This document shows positions 8,627 through 14,477 of a DNA stretch of 64,000 bases, in pieces. The DNA comes from Myxococcaceae bacterium JPH2 (GTDB taxonomy: Bacteria; Myxococcota; Myxococcia; Myxococcales; Myxococcaceae), in assembly GCA_016458225.1 (NCBI GenBank), contig JAEMGR010000005.1, forward strand, positions 62,001-126,000, read 5' to 3'. The position numbers were made by a program, and so were the translations under genes. The first letter of the stretch is position 1. The number at the start of each line of letters is the position of its first letter. The notes under the pieces were generated by a model. That model saw nothing but the letters and a program-made list of their open reading frames with translations. It was not told the origin of the DNA and did no database searches.

Positions 8627-9492
8627 TCCAAGCCCGCCTCGGACATGAGCGCGGCCAACTCGGCCTTGAGCTTGTCCTTGGCGCGAATCTCGAGCTGGCG
8701 GGCGCGCTCCCGCGAGAACCCGAAGTGGTCCCCCAACTCGCTGAGGGTCATCTCGGAGTCGCTCATCACGCGCTGCTCGATGATGAAGCGCTCGCGCGGA
8801 TCCAACCGCATCAGCGCCTGCTGAACGAGCGCGCGGGTGAGGTCCGCCTGCTGGCGGTCCGCCACCTCATCCGCCTGGGACGCGGCCTGTGACTCCACGA
8901 AGTCCAGGTGGGTGGCATCGCCGTCCTCGCCCATGGGGGCATCCAGGGACAAGTCCCGGCCGCCCATGCGCTGCTCCATCTCCCGCACCTCGGACGCCTT
9001 CACGTTCAGCTTGCGGGCAATCTCCTCCGCGTTGACGAGGCTCGCGTCTCCCGCGCCCAGCTTCTCCAGCTCGCGCCGCGTGCGCGACAGGCTGAAGAAC
9101 AACCGGCGCTGGGCCTGCGTCGTGCCCAGCTTCACGAGGCTCCAGCTGCGCAGGATGTAGTTCTGGATGTACGCGCGGATCCACCAGACCGCGTACGAGA
9201 TGAGGCGAATGCCCTTGTCCGGATCGAACTTCTGCACCGCCTTCATCAGGCCGATGTTCGCCTCCTGGATGAGGTCGGACATCTTGAGCCCGTAGGAGCG
9301 GTACTCGTAGGCAACCTTCACGACGAAGCGAAGGTTGCACGTCACCAGCTGGTGCCCCGCCGCGAGGTCACCCTGCCGATAGAGCCGTGACAGGGATTGC
9401 TCCTCCTGCTGCGTCAGCAGGGGGTGCTGGTTGATCTCCGACAGGTAGGTGGAGAGGGAATCAGCAGAAGAGAACGAAGAGGAAGCCGGCAT
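8605..9492 (-). CDS. rpoH: RpoH-family (sigma-32-like) RNA polymerase sigma factor
   Basis: 295 residues from the ATG at 9492. Region 1.2/2 reads [20 protein letters not shown] and [16 protein letters not shown]; the core-binding and -10 recognition segments are [19 protein letters not shown] and [16 protein letters not shown]. The stretch [19 protein letters not shown] matches the RpoH box, which separates this group from other group-2/3 sigmas. Region 4 has the helix-turn-helix [19 protein letters not shown]. Myxobacteria carry several RpoH-like paralogues (SigB and SigC in M. xanthus), so this may be one of those rather than the heat-shock sigma itself. The chosen start has only a weak ribosome binding site; upstream Met codons at 9549 and 9567 have none. 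Confidence 0.92.
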   Translation of the reverse strand: MPASSSFSSADSLSTYLSEINQHPLLTQQEEQSLSRLYRQGDLAAGHQLVTCNLRFVVKVAYEYRSYGLKMSDLIQEANIGLMKAVQKFDPDKGIRLISYAVWWIRAYIQNYILRSWSLVKLGTTQAQRRLFFSLSRTRRELEKLGAGDASLVNAEEIARKLNVKASEVREMEQRMGGRDLSLDAPMGEDGDATHLDFVESQAASQADEVADRQQADLTRALVQQALMRLDPRERFIIEQRVMSDSEMTLSELGDHFGFSRERARQLEIRAKDKLKAELAALMSEAGLDQVELAA

Positions 9493-9802
9493 GGTGGTTC
9501 TCGGGGGAAGAGGACGCTGGGACCACGGAGGCGGTATGCCTGGGACCATTAGCAACCCGCACGCCAACCCCGAGAACTGGCATTTCCAAGTGACTCCGGA
9601 GACTTGCGCCGAACCCCACTCATGCCTAAGGGAGAAAGTCGGTCGTTTTTACAGACACGATTTCGAAGACTCTTCCGATGCTTCCTCGCTTGCAGTGAGT
9701 TCAACGTAAGCGCATTTCCTGAGCCAAAGTGTGTCTGAGTGGGGCTTTGGCAAACAGGGTGCGAGTGGTCGTCCACTCAGCGGACACATAGGGTGCCAGC
9801 CC
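9493..9802. other. Intergenic region between divergent genes
   Basis: About 310 bases between the divergently transcribed sigma-factor and beta-helix genes, less GC-rich than its surroundings around 9640-9730. It must hold promoters for both. I see no convincing sigma-70 pair and no open frame with coding character. Confidence 0.5.
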
Positions 9803-10732
9803 ATGTCCACTGGAAGACTCTCCCCCCGTCCTCGCGTCGGCCTCTCCCTTCTCCCCGCGCTGCTGAGCCTGCTCGCGAGTTCCGCCGCGTGGGGCCAGGC
9901 CTCACGCACTTGGGTCTCCAGCGGTGGAGATGACATCAACCCCTGCAGCCGCAGCGCGCCCTGCAAGACCTTCGCGGGGACCTTCGTCAAGACGGCCACG
10001 GGCGGAGAGATGGACGTGCTCGATCCCGGTGGCTTCGGCGGGCTGAACGTCACCCGGTCCATCACAGTGGATGGCGGCCCCAACGCGGGTGGCATCCTGA
10101 GCGCGGGGGTTCACGGCATCTTCGTGAATGCTCCCGGTGCAGTCGTCATCCTGCGCAACCTGGTCATCCAGGGCGCGGGCACGGGGCTCGATGGCATCCG
10201 CATCTTTGCCGCGAGCCAGGTGCACGTGGAGAACTGCACGCTCATGGGCTTCACCGGCTCGGGCATCCACGTGCTGCCGGATGCGGGGGCCGTGCAGCTC
10301 TTCGTGCGGAACAGCTCCATCAACGGCGCCTCTTCCAAGCCGCCCGCCGCCCCCACGGACATGACGGCGGGAATCCATATCGAGAGTGGATCAGCGGTCA
10401 TCGACCATGTGCAGGCCGCCTCGGCCATCACCGGTGTGGGCGTGCTGGGCACCGCGCAGGTAACCGCACATGACCTGACGCTGGCGGGCAACACCGGCGA
10501 GGGCATTCACGCGACGGGCAGCGCGAAGGTCACCCTCGAGCGTGGCGTGGTCGCTCAGAACGGCACAGGCATCAAGGCAGATGCCCCCGCGCTCGTGCGC
10601 ATCTCGGATGTGATGGTGGGACACAACCAGGGCAAGGGCCTGGATGGCAACGTGGCGTCCTATGGGAACAACCGCGTCGCCGCCGGGAACGGGACCGACG
10701 GCTCGCCCGCCACCCTCCTGCCGCAGAACTGA
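9803..10732 (+). CDS. Secreted right-handed beta-helix protein
   Basis: 309 residues. A signal peptide with an Arg-rich head (RLSPRPR), hydrophobic core LLPALLSLLASSAAW and a GQA cleavage region leads to ASRTWVSSGGDDINPCSRSAPCKTF, a conserved N-cap with two cysteines. The rest is a run of short imperfect repeats ending in V/I-x-N/D patterns (VILRNLVIQG, VHVENCTLMG, LFVRNSSING, AKVTLERGVVAQN), typical of a parallel beta-helix of the pectate-lyase-like type. No catalytic set is evident, so a structural or surface role is more likely than a lyase. The next gene, 8 bases downstream, begins with the same N-cap and is a paralogue. Confidence 0.8.
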   Translation: MSTGRLSPRPRVGLSLLPALLSLLASSAAWGQASRTWVSSGGDDINPCSRSAPCKTFAGTFVKTATGGEMDVLDPGGFGGLNVTRSITVDGGPNAGGILSAGVHGIFVNAPGAVVILRNLVIQGAGTGLDGIRIFAASQVHVENCTLMGFTGSGIHVLPDAGAVQLFVRNSSINGASSKPPAAPTDMTAGIHIESGSAVIDHVQAASAITGVGVLGTAQVTAHDLTLAGNTGEGIHATGSAKVTLERGVVAQNGTGIKADAPALVRISDVMVGHNQGKGLDGNVASYGNNRVAAGNGTDGSPATLLPQN

Positions 10733-10740
10733 GGCGAGCG

Positions 10741-12294
10741 ATGTCCGCTGCCTTGCACCGACTCATTCTCACCGCTTTCATGTTCGCCTCGGCTCCCGCG
10801 CTCGCCCAGGCGAGTCGCACCTGGGTCTCGGGCCTGGGCGATGACGCGAACCCATGCGTCCGCACCGCGCCCTGCAAGACGTTCGCGGGCGCGTACGCCA
10901 AGACCGCCCCGGGTGGAGAAATCGACGCGCTCGACCCTGGGGGCTTTGGCCCGCTCACCATCACCCACGCCATCACGATTGACGGTGGCCCGCAGACGGG
11001 CGGAGTGCTCGCCTCGAGCACCGCGGGCATCACCGTGAACGCCGGCCCGCTGGACGTCGTGATTCTTCGCCGGCTGAACCTCAACGGCGGAGTCACGGGC
11101 GCTTCTGGAGCCACGGGCATCCAATTCAACAGTGGCCGCGCGCTCTACGTGGAGCGCTCTCGAATCCACGGCTTCGCCCAGGATGGCATCCGCTTCTCAC
11201 CCGTGGAGGGAGGCCAGCTCTACCTCGACCAGTCCTCGATCTTCGCCAACGGTGGCGCGGGGCTGTCCCTGGGCTCGACAACGTCGAGAGCCTCCGCTGT
11301 GCTCTCTCGCAGCACCCTGTCGCGGAACCAGCGCGGCCTCGCAATGAGCGGAGGTGCGTTCGCCACCCTCTATGACGACACGGTCTCCGGAAACACGGAG
11401 GCAGGGCTCTGGGTTCGCGCCGAGACGGGCACCGCCGCGGAGCTCAACGTGGAGAGCCTCCAGTTGACGGGCAATGGCGTGGGAATCCATGTGGCCTCGC
11501 TCGGCACGGACAGCCGCGCCCTCGTCCGCTTGTCGAAAGCCGTGGTGCAGGCCAATACCAATGCCAGCACGCGCCTCCTCGGCACGGGGGCCATCCTCTC
11601 GTTCGGAAACAACCGGATGGAGGGCACCACCACCCCGGCCTGCGCGGCGGGCACCTTGTCGCTGGAGCCCTCCTCACTGGCGCCCCCCCTGCGAGGCAGC
11701 CCCTTCGCGCCCGTGGAGTTCGCGACGCTCGGCGCCCTGGGCAGCGCGCGCGTCTCCGTGACGGGGGCGCTCCCAAGAGGCCTCACGCTGACGGGAGGCG
11801 TGCTCTCCGGGACCCCCGAGGAGGGCGGTGACTTTCCCCTGACGCTCAGCGCCACCGACGGCAACGGATGCACCGTGTCCCGCGCCAGCACCCTCACGGT
11901 CACCTGCCCGCCCATGACCCTCACTCCGGACACGCTGCCCGAGGCCACGACGGGACAGCCTTACACGGTCCCCGTACTCACCCTCTCCGGCGGCGTTGGC
12001 ACCAGCACCTTCAGCCTCGAGGGGAAGCTCCCCGTGGGCCTGGCGTTCAAGAACGGCACGCTCACGGGCATGCCCACGCAGTTCGGCGAGTATCCGCTCA
12101 CGGTGAGCGCGACGGATGAGGGCCGCTGCTCGGCGAGCCTCGCCTACACGCTGAAGGTCATCCGGTCGGCCGACTTCCAGGAGACGCAGGCGCAGCTCAC
12201 GGCCTCCGCCAACCCCGTCCATGAGGACGAGTCGCTGACCTTCACCGTCCAGGTCCAGGGCGGCACCGGAGAGCCCACTGGAACACCACCCTGA
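10741..12294 (+). CDS. Secreted beta-helix protein with Ig-like (putative He_PIG) domains, 5' part of a frameshifted gene
   Basis: 517 residues up to a premature stop. Signal peptide (residues 1-23, cleavage after ALA), then ASRTWVSGLGDDANPCVRTAPCKTF, the N-cap shared with the gene 8 bases upstream, and a beta-helix to about residue 300. Two Ig-like domains of the He_PIG type follow (GALPRGLTLTGGVLSGTPEE; GKLPVGLAFKNGTLTGMPTQ). A third Ig domain begins at ADFQETQAQLTASANPV but the frame stops after GGTGEPTGTPP. Its missing half and a sorting tail lie in the -1 frame immediately downstream, so the gene looks broken by loss of one base near 12282. Confidence 0.75.
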   Translation: MSAALHRLILTAFMFASAPALAQASRTWVSGLGDDANPCVRTAPCKTFAGAYAKTAPGGEIDALDPGGFGPLTITHAITIDGGPQTGGVLASSTAGITVNAGPLDVVILRRLNLNGGVTGASGATGIQFNSGRALYVERSRIHGFAQDGIRFSPVEGGQLYLDQSSIFANGGAGLSLGSTTSRASAVLSRSTLSRNQRGLAMSGGAFATLYDDTVSGNTEAGLWVRAETGTAAELNVESLQLTGNGVGIHVASLGTDSRALVRLSKAVVQANTNASTRLLGTGAILSFGNNRMEGTTTPACAAGTLSLEPSSLAPPLRGSPFAPVEFATLGALGSARVSVTGALPRGLTLTGGVLSGTPEEGGDFPLTLSATDGNGCTVSRASTLTVTCPPMTLTPDTLPEATTGQPYTVPVLTLSGGVGTSTFSLEGKLPVGLAFKNGTLTGMPTQFGEYPLTVSATDEGRCSASLAYTLKVIRSADFQETQAQLTASANPVHEDESLTFTVQVQGGTGEPTGTPP

Positions 12295-12593
12295 TGATGG
12301 GCAATCAGGTGCTCTCCACGGTCGCGCTCCAGGGGCGCCAGGCACGCCACACCGTCACGGGGCTCCAGCCTGGGCACTCCGCGTTCACCAGCATCTACAG
12401 CGGAGACACGCGCTTCGGCGGGAGCGTGAGCCCCACCGTGGAGATGGAGGTCCTCAAGAAGGCGCCCGCGGCACCCGGTGTCCCAAGCACGACGCAGGAC
12501 AAGGGCTGTGGCTGCAATGAGTCCGGTGCGTCGGGAGGCGTCGCGTTGTTGCTGCTCGGCGCCCTCCTCGGCAGGCGTCGCCACGCCGCCTGA
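12294..12593 (+). pseudogene. 3' part of the frameshifted beta-helix gene with MYXO-CTERM-type tail
   Basis: In a frame shifted by -1 relative to the preceding CDS, this encodes the second half of an Ig-like domain (VLSTVALQG, HSAFTSIYSGDTRFGGS), a linker, and a C-terminal tail GCGCNESGASGGVALLLLGA followed by LLGRRR. Cys-rich motif, hydrophobic helix and Arg cluster are the three parts of the MYXO-CTERM sorting signal, which directs myxobacterial proteins to surface anchoring. Reading back in this frame gives NTTL just before MMGNQ, which continues the upstream domain. There is no ribosome binding site, so it is not an independent gene. A sequencing error would give the same picture. Confidence 0.75.
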
Positions 12594-12958
12594 GTTGTGC
12601 CACCAGCCCCACGCGGAGGTGCTGCCTCAGCCTCTCCGCGTGTCAGGGCGGAAATTCCAGGTTCGTCGCTCTCGCGCGAAAGGAGCGGCGACCATGAAGT
12701 CCTCGACAGCACAGAGCCCGATGAATCCAACCCATCCACCGTACGCTGACACTGGCATCGGCACGCAGCGACTGCAGCGGTCCGCCGCTCCTCATGGGTG
12801 TGGCTGGGATTCCGTCCCCCTGCCTGACCCTCCGCCCGGTTCCTGACGATTCACGTCCCGTCGAGTGGCGGGCGTGCTTCGCCAGAGGCCGGGCTCCCGC
12901 GCGGAGACCCGGCCTCTGTCGTTCCAGGGTCTCCCGCCTCCTCCGCGCAGTTCCCCAC
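12594..12958. other. Non-coding region upstream of tRNA-Pro
   Basis: About 365 bases between the beta-helix gene and the tRNA. It contains the stem-loop at 12884-12917 and presumably the tRNA promoter, which I could not pin down. No open frame here has coding character. Confidence 0.5.
12884..12917 (+). terminator. Strong stem-loop, probable terminator
   Basis: Perfect ten-base arms AGAGGCCGGG and CCCGGCCTCT around a 14-base GC-rich loop, followed by GTCGTTCC. It lies about 290 bases after the beta-helix gene and 42 bases before the tRNA. The T-tract is weak. Confidence 0.5.
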
Positions 12959-13033
12959 CTGGGTGTAGCTCAGCTTGGCTAGAGCGCACGGTTCGGATCC
13001 GTGAGGGCGCAGGTTCAATTCCTGCCACCCAGA
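12959..13033 (+). tRNA. tRNA-Pro (anticodon CGG)
   Basis: 75 nt fold as a full cloverleaf: acceptor CTGGGTG/CACCCAG, D stem GCTC/GAGC, anticodon stem CACGG/CCGTG around loop TTCGGAT, five-base variable loop, T stem GCAGG/CCTGC with loop TTCAATT. Anticodon CGG is at 12994-12996 and reads CCG (Pro). C1-G72 and discriminator A73 agree with proline identity. CCA is not encoded. Oddity: position 37 is A, whereas bacterial tRNA-Pro normally has G37 (the TrmD m1G37 site). Confidence 0.93.
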
Positions 13034-13079
13034 CTCCGGCGCATGTGGACACCCTCCCTTGCGCCAAGGACGTCGTGAC

Positions 13080-13625
13080 ATGGAGACCTTGGTCCTCAGT
13101 TCATCCTACGAGCCCGTTGCCCGAGTCCCCTGGCAACGCGCTGTGATGCTCATCTTCCAGGGGAAGGTCGAAGTGGTCGAAGAGTACGAGGACCGCGTCG
13201 TCCGCTCGGTGACCGTGGCCATCCGCATGCCGTCGGTCATCCGCTTCGTGCGGGGCCTGCGCCGGGGCCCCCGAGGCATCAAGTTCAGCCGCGAGAACGT
13301 CTACATGCGCGACGGCTGCAAGTGCCAGTACTGCGGCCGTCGTGTCTCCCGCGCCGAGGCCACGTATGACCACGTGGTGCCGCGCGCGCAGGGTGGGCGC
13401 ACGAACTGGGAGAACATCGTCATCGCGTGCGTGCGCTGCAATCAGCGCAAGGGGAACCGGACGCCCACGCAGGCCGATATGGCGCTGCGAACGGTGCCGG
13501 GCAAGCCGAGGAAGCTGCCGGACTCGGTGCACCTGACGTTCCTCTACGAGAAGGGTGTGCCCGTCTCGTGGCGCAAGTTCCTCCGGGACATCGAGTACTG
13601 GCACATCGAGCTGCTGGCGGACTGA
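13080..13625 (+). CDS. HNH endonuclease family protein
   Basis: 181 residues from the ATG at 13080 (AAGGA upstream). The central HNH module is clear: CQYCGRR, then TYDHVVPRAQGG with the catalytic His, NWENIVIACVRCN and KGNRTP. Two CxxC pairs bind the structural zinc. The N-terminal third (VLSSSYEPVARVPWQRAVML) is typical of a broadly distributed group of HNH proteins whose biological role is not settled; it is not a homing or restriction nuclease by context. It begins 46 bases after the tRNA and is followed directly by a stem-loop, so it is probably transcribed with the tRNA or alone. Confidence 0.88.
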   Translation: METLVLSSSYEPVARVPWQRAVMLIFQGKVEVVEEYEDRVVRSVTVAIRMPSVIRFVRGLRRGPRGIKFSRENVYMRDGCKCQYCGRRVSRAEATYDHVVPRAQGGRTNWENIVIACVRCNQRKGNRTPTQADMALRTVPGKPRKLPDSVHLTFLYEKGVPVSWRKFLRDIEYWHIELLAD

Positions 13626-13626
13626 C

Positions 13627-13659
13627 GTCGCGTGGGACGCCCAAGGTGTTCCACGCGAC
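13627..13659 (+). terminator. Stem-loop after the HNH gene
   Basis: Nine-base perfect arms GTCGCGTGG and CCACGCGAC with a 15-base loop, starting two bases after the stop codon. There is no T-tract. Confidence 0.5.
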
Positions 13660-13760
13660 GGCAGCCCCGTCCCTCGAAGCGGAATGGTTCGCGTGCACGG
13701 AATCCTTAGCGTCTGGCGAGCCGGGCCCTTGCGGACTCGGCGCTGAGAAAGGCCACACGC

Positions 13761-14360
13761 ATGCCGCTGTTCCGCACCCGTCCTCGTGCCCTCGCGGGCT
13801 TCCTCCTCCTCGCCTCCCTCGTCCCGCTGGGCGTCGGCTGCGGCGCGTCGGACCCCGACCCCGACCCGGCGACGCATCCCCAGGACGTCCCCCTCCCGAC
13901 AGACGCGGAGCGAGAGCGCATCGAGAAGGGCCTCGCCGTGGCACCGGTCACCGTCAACCTGACCGGGTTGGATCGCGACCTGGTGGGCCTGGGCAGCTAC
14001 ATCGTCAACGCCCAGGGGGGCTGCAATGACTGCCACACCAATCCGCCCTATGTGGCCGGTGGCGATCCCTTTCACGGCGAGCCCACGCAAATCAATGCCG
14101 CGAACTACCTCGCGGGCGGAATGGTCTTCCCGGGTGGCATCACGTCGAGAAACATCACGCCGGACAGCATGGGGATGCCGGCGGGGCTCACCGTGGATGA
14201 GTTCCTGGGCGTCCTGCGCACCGGCAAGGTGGGAGGCACCCTGCTGCAAGTGATGCCCTGGCCCATCTTCTCCAACATGAGCGAGCACGACATGCGCGCC
14301 ATCTACGAGTACCTGCGCGCCATTCCTCACGCCGAGCCAGGCGCCAGCACCATGCCCTGA
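13761..14360 (+). CDS. Cytochrome c lipoprotein
   Basis: 199 residues. A lipoprotein signal with lipobox LGVGC (lipidated Cys27) is followed by an Asp/Pro-rich linker. One c-type haem site, CNDCH in NAQGGCNDCHTNPP, lies in the middle, and distal Met candidates come later (PDSMGMPAG, LQVMPWPIFSNMSEHD). The C-terminal helix MRAIYEYLRAIPH is typical of class I cytochrome c domains. It probably shuttles electrons at the periplasmic face of a membrane; the partner is not identifiable from neighbours. It appears monocistronic. Confidence 0.88.
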   Translation: MPLFRTRPRALAGFLLLASLVPLGVGCGASDPDPDPATHPQDVPLPTDAERERIEKGLAVAPVTVNLTGLDRDLVGLGSYIVNAQGGCNDCHTNPPYVAGGDPFHGEPTQINAANYLAGGMVFPGGITSRNITPDSMGMPAGLTVDEFLGVLRTGKVGGTLLQVMPWPIFSNMSEHDMRAIYEYLRAIPHAEPGASTMP

Positions 14361-14477
14361 CACACACCTTCCTCGTCGACGGTCCTGGCAGCGCTCGAAG
14401 GTTCTCGGGATTGCCAGCTCACCACCACGGTTCAGTGGGGGTAGAGTATCGCGGCGCTTGGGGGCGCCCTGACCGAC

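Noticed and set aside
9748-9762. Sigma-54-like GG-N10-GC spacing upstream of the beta-helix gene
   Set aside because: Only the invariant GG and GC fit; the -12 element is GTGC rather than TTGC, and such partial matches are common in GC-rich DNA.
12270-12294. Programmed -1 ribosomal frameshift at the broken beta-helix gene
   Set aside because: No slippery X-XXY-YYZ heptamer or downstream pseudoknot is apparent near the stop, so a single-base loss or sequence error is simpler.
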